From the NCBI RefSeq assembly GCF_001275135.1, contig NZ_LFQU01000007.1, positions 1 through 64,000 on the forward strand: a DNA stretch of 64,000 bases, in the 5' to 3' direction. The translations under genes were made by a program, and so were the position numbers. Source of the DNA: Xylanibacter rarus. GTDB lineage: Bacteria > Bacteroidota > Bacteroidia > Bacteroidales > Bacteroidaceae. Of this stretch, positions 26,538 to 34,298 are shown piece after piece. Under the pieces are notes generated by a model, which was not told where the DNA came from, did not search any database, and saw only the letters and a program-made list of their open reading frames with translations. Position 1 is the first letter of the stretch, and each line of letters starts with the position of its first letter.

Positions 26538-27044
26538 ATGAATATAGCCAAAGTTAAAGATTCTGATTTGCGCAATGCTGCTTCGGCAGGTATGGATGAG
26601 TTCTTGAAAGTGTTTACAGACGCAATAATGGCGAGCGTGGGCGGAGAGCTTACAGCCGACACAATGGCAGAACTCAATTCGGATCAGATAACGCTTCTTG
26701 CATATGACATACTGCATAATGAGGTGATGGATGGAGGTTTTGTTCAGCTGATTTATAACGGATATGGAAGTTTCCTGTTCCGCAACCCTTTTGCAAAAGC
26801 GATAAAAGGGTGGGGCATAGACGAGCTGGCAAGTCTTGTAAAAAAGGCCGGAAAGCTTTATTTCAAATATAAGAATGAAATAGAGCGCGAGTGCACAGAT
26901 GATGAGTTTATGGCTATGTTTGAGCAATATCCCGAATTTGACGACCTCGATGACTTGTTCGTTGAGAACGAAGAGACCTGGACTGGGATGGTGGCCTGTT
27001 ACGTGGATGAGCATATCGAACGTTTTGTAACGGTTGAGGAATAA
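26538..27044 (+). CDS. DMP19 / DUF4375 family protein
   Basis: The 168-residue cytoplasmic protein resembles the DMP19/DUF4375 family: LAYDILHNEVMDGGFVQLIYNGYG followed by a helical region with KAIKGWGIDELASLVKKA. Neisserial DMP19 is a DNA mimic, but the many family members in other bacteria are uncharacterised. This one is acidic (DDLDDLFVENEETW near the C-terminus), compatible with such a role. It is the first gene of a run with smpB and a HAD gene, 13 bases before smpB. Confidence 0.78.
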   Translation: MNIAKVKDSDLRNAASAGMDEFLKVFTDAIMASVGGELTADTMAELNSDQITLLAYDILHNEVMDGGFVQLIYNGYGSFLFRNPFAKAIKGWGIDELASLVKKAGKLYFKYKNEIERECTDDEFMAMFEQYPEFDDLDDLFVENEETWTGMVACYVDEHIERFVTVEE

Positions 27045-27057
27045 AACAGATTGAAAA

Positions 27058-27537
27058 ATGAACAAAGAAGAAGAACTGCTTAGAAAGAAAAGTCCGGTAA
27101 GCATCCGTAACAAGAAAGCCTCTTTCGAGTATTTTTTTGTTGATACATACACAGCCGGTATTGTGCTTACCGGTACAGAGATAAAGTCGATTCGGCTTGG
27201 CAAGGCTTCGCTTGTTGACAGCTTCTGCTATATACACAATGGCGAGATATGGGTCAAGGGAATGAACATTTCGCCTTATTTCTTCGGCTCATATAACAAC
27301 CATGAGGCAAAACGCGACCGTAAGCTGCTTCTGAATAAACGCGAGATTCATAAACTTCAGGAAGCCACCAAGCAAGTTGGTTTCACCATAGTGCCCATAT
27401 TGGTGTTTATTGACGATCATGGACGGGCAAAGATGGATATAGCCTTGGCTAAAGGTAAGAAGGAATTTGACAAGCGTCAGACGATGAAGGAGAAAGAAGA
27501 CCGGCGCGAGATGGACAGGGCTATGAAGCATTATTAA
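27058..27537 (+). CDS. smpB: SsrA-binding protein SmpB
   Basis: SmpB binds tmRNA and is essential for rescue of stalled ribosomes by trans-translation. The 159-residue product contains [36 protein letters not shown] and the basic C-terminal tail ([20 protein letters not shown]) that inserts in the ribosome. Length and motifs are normal. It lies between DMP19 and a HAD gene, with no ssrA gene visible nearby. Confidence 0.96.
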   Translation: MNKEEELLRKKSPVSIRNKKASFEYFFVDTYTAGIVLTGTEIKSIRLGKASLVDSFCYIHNGEIWVKGMNISPYFFGSYNNHEAKRDRKLLLNKREIHKLQEATKQVGFTIVPILVFIDDHGRAKMDIALAKGKKEFDKRQTMKEKEDRREMDRAMKHY

Positions 27538-27557
27538 GTTAAAACGTTGGCTTTATT

Positions 27558-28190
27558 ATGGAACGTGTCATAAAGAATATAGTTTTTGATTTGGGCGGCG
27601 TCATTATGACCCTTGACCCTGCAGAGGCTTTGCGCCGTTTCAAGGCTCTCGGTCTGTCTGATGCCGAGCGCTATCTTGATTCTTACACGCAGTCAGGCAT
27701 CTTCGGAAATCTTGAGGAAGGAAAGATTACTGCGGAGGATTTTCGCAGCAAACTCAGCAGCCTGACAGGGCACGAACTTACGTTCGATGAGTGTAAGCAT
27801 GCATGGCTTGGCTATCGTAAAGATGTTCCGCAGCGCAATCTTGACTTGCTGAAAGAGCTTCGTGCCAAGGGCTATCGTCTTATTCTGCTGTCTAACACCA
27901 ATCCGTTTATGATGGATTGGGCGTTGAGCAGTGAATTTGATGGAAAAGGCTCGTCTCTCAATGACTATTTCGATGCTCTATATTTGAGCTATCGTCTTGG
28001 CATAATGAAACCTGCGTCTGATTTTTTCAGACAAGTGCTTGACAACGAAAATATTCTGCCGGAAGAGACACTCTTTGTCGATGACGGCCCGCGCAATGTT
28101 GAGGCTGCCGGCAAATTGGGGTTCATGACAATGTGCCCGGATAACGGTTCAGACTGGACTGGTGAGCTTCGCTCACTTCTTCATTTATGA
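27558..28190 (+). CDS. HAD family hydrolase (YihX-like subfamily)
   Basis: The 210-residue protein has HAD motif I FDLGGVIMTLD with nucleophile Asp11, motif II LLSNTNPF, a Lys in LGIMKPASDFF and motif IV FVDDGPRN. Together these indicate a phosphatase with a small helical cap, as in YihX-like sugar-phosphate phosphatases. The substrate is not determinable. It follows smpB after 20 bases in the same transcript; the link to translation rescue is positional only. Confidence 0.88.
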   Translation: MERVIKNIVFDLGGVIMTLDPAEALRRFKALGLSDAERYLDSYTQSGIFGNLEEGKITAEDFRSKLSSLTGHELTFDECKHAWLGYRKDVPQRNLDLLKELRAKGYRLILLSNTNPFMMDWALSSEFDGKGSSLNDYFDALYLSYRLGIMKPASDFFRQVLDNENILPEETLFVDDGPRNVEAAGKLGFMTMCPDNGSDWTGELRSLLHL

Positions 28191-28283
28191 AATCATTCGG
28201 CATGTTTGTGCGGAATTTCAGACATATACAGATAAGATGTTGTAATAAATTGCTACTTTTGTAGGCGTTTAAAATAATATAAA

Positions 28284-29147
28284 ATGGTTTTCAAGAAAAA
28301 AAGGAGATGGCATTGTCTCTCTGGTCAGCCGATTACTGACATGGATAAACAGGTTATGTATTGGGAAAACAAGGGTAAACTTGTGCCTACGCGTGATCTG
28401 ATAAAAACTCCCGAGCAGATTGAAGGTATAAGACGAAGCGGAGTTATCAACACAGAAGTGTTAGACGAAGTGGCCAAGAATATTCATGAAGGAATGAATA
28501 CTCTTGAGATAGACAAAATCTGTTATGACTATTGTGTAAGCCATGGCGGCACACCGGCTTGCCTTAATTATGAGGGATATCCTAAGAGTGTATGTACAAG
28601 CATAAACGAAGTCGTATGTCATGGCATACCTAAGGAAGAAGATGTGCTTAAGGAAGGAGATATTATTAACGTCGACTTTACTACAATACTTGACGGATAT
28701 TATGCCGACGCTTCCAGAATGTTCATTATCGGCAAGACCACACCAGAGAAGGAGCAGCTGGTCCGTGTTGCCAAGGAATGTCTTGAGATTGGAGCAGAGG
28801 CCGCTAAGCCATATTGCTTTGTAGGCGATATCGGACATGCGATACAGAAGCATGCCGAGAAGTATCATTATGGTGTCGTGCGTGATCTTTGTGGCCACGG
28901 AGTGGGGCTTAAGTTCCATGAAGAGCCTGAGGTCCTGCATTTTGGTCACCGCGGAACGGGCATGCTTATTGTGCCTGGCATGGTGTTTACTATTGAGCCG
29001 ATGATAAATATGGGAACATGGCAGGTGTTCATTGATGCTGATGACAAGTATGGCTGGGAAGTGATAACCGGTGATGAGAAGCCGAGTGCACAATGGGAAC
29101 ACACTTTCCTTATGACTGAACATGGTGTGGAAATTCTTTCAGAATGA
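28284..29147 (+). CDS. map: Methionine aminopeptidase, type I
   Basis: Map removes the initiator methionine from new proteins. The 287-residue product has the metal ligands of the pita-bread fold: Asp in NVDFTTILDGYYADAS, His in CGHGVGLKFHEEP, Glu in FTIEPMI and Glu in SAQWEHTF. An N-terminal extension of about 50 residues (MVFKKKRRWHCLSGQPITD onward) precedes the catalytic domain. The TACTTTTG word at 28254-28261 may be its -7 element. It is followed after nine bases by tsaD. Confidence 0.95.
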   Translation: MVFKKKRRWHCLSGQPITDMDKQVMYWENKGKLVPTRDLIKTPEQIEGIRRSGVINTEVLDEVAKNIHEGMNTLEIDKICYDYCVSHGGTPACLNYEGYPKSVCTSINEVVCHGIPKEEDVLKEGDIINVDFTTILDGYYADASRMFIIGKTTPEKEQLVRVAKECLEIGAEAAKPYCFVGDIGHAIQKHAEKYHYGVVRDLCGHGVGLKFHEEPEVLHFGHRGTGMLIVPGMVFTIEPMINMGTWQVFIDADDKYGWEVITGDEKPSAQWEHTFLMTEHGVEILSE

Positions 29148-29156
29148 TTTTAGATT

Positions 29157-30182
29157 ATGAATGACGTATATATATTAGGTATAGAAAGCAGCTGCGACGA
29201 CACTTCTGCTGCTGTTCTTCGCAACGGCGTGCTGTTGAGCAATGTGACGGCTTCTCAGGAAGTGCATAAGGCTTATGGAGGCGTTGTGCCAGAGCTTGCT
29301 TCGCGTGCGCATCAGCAAAATGTCGTTCCGGTTGTTGATCAGGCTTTGAAGCGTGCCGGTATTGAGAAAGAACAGCTGTCTGCCATTGCCTTCACGCGCG
29401 GTCCGGGACTTATGGGCTCGTTGCTTGTTGGAGTCAGCTTTGCAAAGGGTATGGCCCGTTCGTTAGGCATTCCTCTTATTGATGTCAATCACTTGCAGGG
29501 GCATGTCATGGCTCACTTTATTAAAGAGAGCGACGACGACCATTCTGCTCCTCCATTGCCGTTTATCTGCCTGCTCGTTAGTGGCGGCAATTCGCAGATA
29601 GTGAAGGTTAATGCCTATAATGACATGCAGGTGCTCGGACAGACTATTGATGATGCTGCAGGTGAGGCTATCGATAAGTGTTCAAAGGTAATGGGGCTGG
29701 GTTATCCTGGTGGCCCGATTATAGACAGGCTGGCCCGTCAGGGTAATCCTCATGCATATAAGTTTGCCGAGCCGCATATACCAGGATTGAATTATAGCTT
29801 CAGCGGACTAAAGACGTCTTTCCTTTATAGTTTGCGTGAGTGGATAAAGGACGATCCTGATTTTATAGAGCATCATAAGGAAGACTTGGCTGCCAGCCTT
29901 GAGTATACTATTGTTGATATATTGATGAAGAAACTCCGTCTTGCCGTAAAGCAGACAAATATCAAGCATGTGGCTGTTGCCGGAGGTGTCAGCGCAAATA
30001 ACGGATTGCGCAATGCCTTCCATGAGCATGCGGAGAAGTATGGCTGGACAATTTATATACCGAAGTTCAGCTATACCACCGATAATGCGGCTATGATTGG
30101 CATAACGGGCTATTATAAATATCTTGACAATGACTATTGCTCAATAGATAAACCGGCATTTTCAAAAGTAACTTTTCAATAA
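29157..30182 (+). CDS. tsaD: tRNA threonylcarbamoyladenosine transferase TsaD
   Basis: TsaD transfers the threonylcarbamoyl group to A37 of tRNAs that read ANN codons. The 341-residue protein begins ILGIESSCDDTSAAVL, has the metal-binding HLQGHVMAH motif, the LVSGGNSQI loop and the C-terminal VAVAGGVSANNGLR nucleotide motif. Length is normal for the family. It sits between map and pncC, nine and eleven bases away, probably in the same transcript. Confidence 0.97.
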   Translation: MNDVYILGIESSCDDTSAAVLRNGVLLSNVTASQEVHKAYGGVVPELASRAHQQNVVPVVDQALKRAGIEKEQLSAIAFTRGPGLMGSLLVGVSFAKGMARSLGIPLIDVNHLQGHVMAHFIKESDDDHSAPPLPFICLLVSGGNSQIVKVNAYNDMQVLGQTIDDAAGEAIDKCSKVMGLGYPGGPIIDRLARQGNPHAYKFAEPHIPGLNYSFSGLKTSFLYSLREWIKDDPDFIEHHKEDLAASLEYTIVDILMKKLRLAVKQTNIKHVAVAGGVSANNGLRNAFHEHAEKYGWTIYIPKFSYTTDNAAMIGITGYYKYLDNDYCSIDKPAFSKVTFQ

Positions 30183-30193
30183 ATAAATTAAAT

Positions 30194-30718
30194 ATGGATT
30201 TCGAAAACAAAATACTCAGCAGAGAGATAAGTCAGTTTATTTGGGAAAAAGGCAAGACATTAGGTACAGCGGAGAGCTGCACGGGTGGCCGTATAGCTGA
30301 AGCAATAGTCCTTATGCCCGGAGCGTCAAACTATTTTAAGGGCAGCATAGTCTCATATACCAATGAAGTTAAGGAAAAGGTGTTGGGAGTAAGTCATGAG
30401 GTTCTTGAAGAAAAGACAGCTGTATGTGAGGAAGTAGCCATTGAGATGGTTAAAGGGGCAATAAAATTGCTTAACGTTGACTATGCAATCTCTGCAACAG
30501 GAATAGCTGGACCGTCAGGAGGCACACACGAGAACCCCGTTGGAACTATTTGGATAGCATGCGGAAGTGCTGATGACATCGTGACTTTAAAACTTGAGGA
30601 AGATAAAGGCCGCGACCTGAACTTGGCTAATGCCACAAGCAAGGCATTGCAGTTGTTCTTGCAGTATCTGACAGACAGACTTGCAGAGGAAGCGCCAACA
30701 GATGTTGAAAAGCATTGA
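30194..30718 (+). CDS. pncC: CinA C-terminal domain protein, nicotinamide-nucleotide amidase
   Basis: The 174-residue protein is the stand-alone CinA C-terminal domain, which deamidates nicotinamide mononucleotide in pyridine nucleotide salvage. TAESCTGGRIAEAIV (the catalytic Ser/Thr region), YFKGSIVSYTNEVKE and SATGIAGPSGG are all present. The N-terminal molybdopterin-binding domain of full CinA is absent, as in most bacterial PncC enzymes. It is the last gene before a gap of about 200 bases. Confidence 0.93.
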   Translation: MDFENKILSREISQFIWEKGKTLGTAESCTGGRIAEAIVLMPGASNYFKGSIVSYTNEVKEKVLGVSHEVLEEKTAVCEEVAIEMVKGAIKLLNVDYAISATGIAGPSGGTHENPVGTIWIACGSADDIVTLKLEEDKGRDLNLANATSKALQLFLQYLTDRLAEEAPTDVEKH

Positions 30719-30835
30719 TTGATGCTTTGAGCCGTTTGATTGTCTTCTTGTGCGATTAAGAACTCTCAAGTATTAGTCTTGACTTTCTTTAATAGTGCTA
30801 AAAAAAGATAAATATTTGATTATTAGCGAAAATGT

Positions 30836-30866
30836 TTTGCTTATTCAGAAAAAGTTAGTAATTTTG
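30836..30866 (+). promoter_or_regulatory. Consensus promoter for the rpmB operon
   Basis: TTTG (30836-30839), a 19-base spacer and TAATTTTG (30859-30866) match the sigma-ABfr form closely, 52 bases before the rpmB ATG. This is the expected strength for a ribosomal protein operon. Confidence 0.85.
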
Positions 30867-30917
30867 CACTCTGTTTGGAATAAGTATCAAAAGATTAAAC
30901 AAAAAACGTAGATTGCA

Positions 30918-31181
30918 ATGTCGAAGATTTGTCAAATAACAGGGAAAAAAGCTCAGATTGGAAATAACGTTTCACACTCAAAGCATCGTACAAAACGCAG
31001 CTTTGACGTGAATCTTTTCAGCAAGAAATTCTATTACGTAGAAGAGCAGTGCTGGATAAGCTTGAAGATAAGTGCGGCTGGCTTGCGCTTGATTAATAAG
31101 GTTGGCTTGGACGCAGCTCTTAAGCAGGCTGTTTCTAAAGGCTACTGCGATTGGAAGGATATTAAAGTTATAGGAGAATAA
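30918..31181 (+). CDS. rpmB: Large-subunit ribosomal protein bL28
   Basis: The 87-residue protein starts [20 protein letters not shown] and has [14 protein letters not shown], both characteristic of bacterial L28. Length is as expected in Bacteroidetes, without the zinc-binding Cys set of some homologues. It is the first gene of the rpmB-rpmG-DUF4295 operon, five bases before rpmG. Confidence 0.97.
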   Translation: MSKICQITGKKAQIGNNVSHSKHRTKRSFDVNLFSKKFYYVEEQCWISLKISAAGLRLINKVGLDAALKQAVSKGYCDWKDIKVIGE

Positions 31182-31186
31182 GCACA

Positions 31187-31375
31187 ATGGCAAAGAAAGC
31201 TAAGGGTAATAGAGTTCAGGTTGTATTGGAGTGCACCGAAATGAAAAATAGCGGTCTTCCTGGTACAAGCCGTTATGTTACAACAAAGAACCGCAAGAAC
31301 ACTCCTGAGAGAATGGAGTTGATGAAGTATAATCCTATCTTGAAGAAGATGACTCTTCACAAGGAGATTAAGTAA
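31187..31375 (+). CDS. rpmG: Large-subunit ribosomal protein bL33
   Basis: The 62-residue protein matches L33: [20 protein letters not shown], then [20 protein letters not shown] and a basic end ([13 protein letters not shown]). It has one cysteine and lacks the paired Cys motifs of the zinc-binding form. Co-transcription with rpmB is near universal. Confidence 0.97.
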   Translation: MAKKAKGNRVQVVLECTEMKNSGLPGTSRYVTTKNRKNTPERMELMKYNPILKKMTLHKEIK

Positions 31376-31399
31376 TAACAATTAAAACAGTTTTAGAAA

Positions 31400-31558
31400 A
31401 TGGCAAAGAAAACCGTCGCTACCCTCCACGAAGGTTCAAAGGATGGTCGCGCTTATACTAAGGTTATTAAGATGGTGAAAAGTCCTAAGACAGGTGCCTA
31501 TATCTTTGACGAGCAGATGGTACCTAATGAGGCTGTTAAAGACTTTTTTAAGAACTAA
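31400..31558 (+). CDS. DUF4295 ribosomal-associated protein (probably bL38)
   Basis: This 52-residue protein (MAKKTVATLHEGSKDG to VPNEAVKDFFKN) is DUF4295, a short Bacteroidetes-specific family found after L33. From memory, the Flavobacterium johnsoniae ribosome structure showed a lineage-specific 50S protein named bL38, and I believe it corresponds to this family. The gene is 24 bases after rpmG and is followed by a terminator, so it is the last gene of the operon. Confidence 0.88.
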   Translation: MAKKTVATLHEGSKDGRAYTKVIKMVKSPKTGAYIFDEQMVPNEAVKDFFKN

Positions 31559-31580
31559 TCTTTGAATATGAGATATTTTA

Positions 31581-31612
31581 AAAAGGCTGCAAATAATTTT
31601 GCAGCCTTTTTT
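31581..31612 (+). terminator. Strong intrinsic terminator of the rpmB operon
   Basis: AAAAGGCTGCAAA (31581-31593) and TTTGCAGCCTTTT (31598-31610) form a perfect 13-base-pair stem with a four-base loop, running into a T tract. It lies 22 bases after the DUF4295 stop codon. Confidence 0.92.
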
Positions 31613-31613
31613 G

Positions 31614-31644
31614 TTGTGGATGTGAGTTCATTTTACTAATTTTG
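31614..31644 (+). promoter_or_regulatory. Probable promoter for ftsY
   Basis: TAATTTTG (31637-31644) fits the -7 consensus, and TTG at 31614-31616 lies 20 bases upstream as a minimal -33 element. The ftsY ATG is 17 bases downstream. It follows directly on the rpmB operon terminator. Confidence 0.55.
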
Positions 31645-31660
31645 TAGCAAAATATTTATT

Positions 31661-32619
31661 ATGGGGTTATTTGGTATTTTTAATAAGAACAAAAAGAAAC
31701 TTTAGATAAGGGCTTAGAGAAAACAAAGCAGAGTGTTTTTTCAAAAATAGCCCGTGCCGTTGCAGGAAAGTCTAAAGTTGATGATGATGTGCTCGACAAT
31801 TTGGAAGAAGTCTTGATCACGTCTGATGTCGGTGTTGATACAACATTAAAAATAATTCGCAGAATTGAGGAAAGAGTTGCACGAGACAAATATGTCTCAG
31901 TGTCAGAACTTAACGGCATACTTCGTGATGAGATTGCTGCCTTGTTGGCTGAAAATAACTCCGAGGACAATGATGATTGGGGACTGCCGCAAGACCATTC
32001 TCCTTATGTGATACTTGTTGTAGGTGTTAACGGCGTTGGAAAGACGACAACAATAGGCAAGCTCGCTTACCAATTTAAGAAAGCCGGCAAGAAAGTTTAC
32101 CTTGGCGCAGCAGATACGTTCCGTGCAGCTGCTGTAGAGCAATTGTCTATATGGGGAGAACGTGTCGGAGTTCCGGTGGTCAAACAGCAGATGGGTGCTG
32201 ATCCCGCAAGTGTTGCATTTGATACGCTAAGTTCAGCAAAGGCTAACGGAGCTGATGTAGTGTTGATTGACACTGCAGGGCGTTTGCATAACAAGGTCGG
32301 TCTTATGAATGAGCTTAAGAAGATAAAGGATGTGATGAAAAAGGTCATTCCTCAGGCTCCGGATGAGGTTATGCTCGTGCTTGATGGTTCAACCGGACAA
32401 AATGCTTTTGAACAGGCTAAGCAGTTCTCTGCTGTAACTCAAATAACAAGTCTTGCCATAACGAAGCTTGACGGAACAGCCAAGGGAGGTGTCGTGATTG
32501 GAATATCAGACCAGTTGAAAGTTCCTGTTAAATATATAGGATTGGGTGAGGGAATGGAAGACCTTCAGCTGTTTAATAAGAAACAATTTGTAGATTCACT
32601 CTTTAAGGTAGAAAAGTGA
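31661..32619 (+). CDS. ftsY: Signal recognition particle receptor FtsY, frame broken by one base
   Basis: FtsY docks SRP-ribosome complexes at the membrane. The SRP GTPase domain is intact, with GVNGVGKTTT (G1), DTAGRLHNKVGLMNEL, TKLDGTAKGG and the closing GLGEGMEDLQLF. The natural ATG at 31661 reads MGLFGIFNKNKKKL and then hits TAG at 31703. One base back, from the GAA at 31696, the frame reads ETLDKGLEKTKQSVFSKIAR, the expected N-domain, and stays open to 32619. One A is therefore missing from the A5 run at 31691-31695, or a -1 slip occurs there. Using a downstream GTG at 31789 would drop about 43 residues. Its stop overlaps rimO. Confidence 0.9.
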
Positions 32620-33917
32620 GAAAGAACCAGATAGATTTTATAACCATGGGATGCTCTAAGAATCTTGTTGACAGTGAGATTCTTATGCGCCAGTTTGAGC
32701 TAAATGGATATAAATGTGTACATGACAGCAAAAATCCACAAGGAGAAATTGCTGTCATTAATACATGTGGCTTTATCGGTGATGCAAAGGAAGAAAGTAT
32801 AAATACTATTCTTGAATTTGCACAGGCAAAGGAAGAGGGACGTATAAACAAACTTTATGTCATGGGATGCCTGTCCCAAAGATATAAAGCAGAATTGGAA
32901 AAGGAAATACCTCAGGTAGATAAATATTACGGGAAATTTGACTTCAAACAGTTGCTTACCGATTTAGGTAAGGCCGAAGTGTTGGATTGCAGAAATAAGA
33001 GATTCCTTACAACTCCGCATCATTACGCATACATAAAGATTAGTGAAGGATGCGACCGTCATTGCGCTTATTGTGCCATACCGCTGATTACCGGACGGCA
33101 CGTCAGCAGGCCTAAGGAAGAGATTCTTGAGGAAGTAAAGGCTTTTGTGGCATCTGGCGTAAAGGAATTTCAGATTATTGCTCAGGAATTAACATATTAT
33201 GGCATTGATATAGACGGTAAACGTCATATCGCTGATTTAATATCTGCAATTGCAGATGTTCCCGGTGTAGAGTGGGTACGTTTGCATTATGCCTATCCAA
33301 CACATTTTCCTTATGAACTTTTAGATGTCATAAGGGAAAAACCAAATGTATGTAAGTATTTGGATATTGCATTACAGCATATTTCTGACAATATGCTTCA
33401 GGCAATGAAACGAAATATAACTAAGGAAGAAACTTATGCGTTGATAGAACGTATAAGGAAGGAGGTTCCAGGCATTCATTTGCGTACAACGCTTATGGTT
33501 GGCTTTCCTGGTGAAACCGACGAGGATTTTGAAGAATTGATGGAGTTCACCAAATGGGCGCGGTTTGAGCGTATGGGAGCTTTTGCCTATTCAGAGGAAG
33601 AAGGTACTTATAGTGAAATTCATTATAATGATGATATTGCTGATGATATTAAACAAAAACGTTTGGACCGTTTAATGGATTTACAGCAGAATATAAGTGG
33701 TGAGATTGCTTCTGAGAAAATAGGAAAGGTGTTTAAGGTCATTATAGATAGAAAAGAAGGTGATTATTATATTGGTAGAACTGAATTTAGTTCTCCTGAA
33801 GTAGATCCGGAGGTTCTCATACCTGTAAGTGAAAAACGTCTTCGTACAGGTTGTTTCTATAATGTGAAAATAACTGATGCAGAAGAGTTTGACCTGTATG
33901 GTACAGTAAACTATTGA
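32616..33917 (+). CDS. rimO: Ribosomal protein S12 methylthiotransferase RimO
   Basis: RimO methylthiolates a conserved Asp of ribosomal protein S12 using two iron-sulfur clusters. The 433-residue enzyme has the N-terminal UPF0004 cluster ligands Cys13, Cys51 and Cys85, the radical SAM cluster Cys146, Cys150 and Cys153 (EGCDRHCAYCAIP) and a C-terminal TRAM domain. GLMGFPGE-like TTLMVGFPGETDEDF is also present. The start is GTG at 32616, overlapping the ftsY TGA in the sequence GTGA, which implies translational coupling. It may share the ftsY promoter. Confidence 0.96.
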   Translation: MRKNQIDFITMGCSKNLVDSEILMRQFELNGYKCVHDSKNPQGEIAVINTCGFIGDAKEESINTILEFAQAKEEGRINKLYVMGCLSQRYKAELEKEIPQVDKYYGKFDFKQLLTDLGKAEVLDCRNKRFLTTPHHYAYIKISEGCDRHCAYCAIPLITGRHVSRPKEEILEEVKAFVASGVKEFQIIAQELTYYGIDIDGKRHIADLISAIADVPGVEWVRLHYAYPTHFPYELLDVIREKPNVCKYLDIALQHISDNMLQAMKRNITKEETYALIERIRKEVPGIHLRTTLMVGFPGETDEDFEELMEFTKWARFERMGAFAYSEEEGTYSEIHYNDDIADDIKQKRLDRLMDLQQNISGEIASEKIGKVFKVIIDRKEGDYYIGRTEFSSPEVDPEVLIPVSEKRLRTGCFYNVKITDAEEFDLYGTVNY

Positions 33918-34010
33918 TTGCCTTATAGTATAAAATACCATAATTAGGCTGTTGGTAATGTTTGGCATCGTGTTTTTACGCTATGCTTGATTTAATATGA
34001 ATGTTTTTGT

Positions 34011-34298
34011 ATGAACAATAAAAGTTTTATTTCTGAGTTGTCTCAGAGAATGGGATATACGCAGGATGATACCCAAAAAATGGTGAACACAATAATAGAC
34101 TCCATGAATGATTGTTTTCAGAAAGGGGATGTTGTGTCTATTCCTAAATTTGGTACTTTTGAAGTAAAAAAACGTCTTGAGAGAATAGTCGTAAATCCGG
34201 GAACTAAACAACGCATGCTTGTTCCTCCAAAACTTGTTCTCGGTTTTAAGCCAATAGCATCTCTTAAAGAAAAGGTTAAAAATGGAGGGCAGGGATAA
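34011..34298 (+). CDS. HU/IHF family DNA-binding protein
   Basis: The 95-residue protein has the HU fold: an N-terminal helical dimer (NNKSFISELSQRMGYTQDDTQKMV) and the beta-arm region with IPKFGTFEVKKR and NPGTKQRMLVP, where the arm-tip Pro intercalates into DNA. Length is normal for HU. It sits 93 bases after rimO and its stop overlaps the next gene, which also encodes an HU domain. It may form a heterodimer with that neighbour, which is my inference. Confidence 0.93.
   Translation: MNNKSFISELSQRMGYTQDDTQKMVNTIIDSMNDCFQKGDVVSIPKFGTFEVKKRLERIVVNPGTKQRMLVPPKLVLGFKPIASLKEKVKNGGQG

Noticed and set aside
26517-27237. Minus-strand frames of 228 and 107 codons over DMP19 and smpB
   Set aside because: They are antisense to two recognisable genes behind a strong plus-strand promoter, and no matching minus-strand promoter was seen.
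28254-28261. TACTTTTG as a full promoter for map
   Set aside because: There is no TTTG or TTG at suitable spacing upstream, so I mention it only in the map entry.
31789-31791. GTG start for a shortened FtsY
   Set aside because: It would remove about 43 conserved residues; the upstream ATG plus one base explains the gene better.
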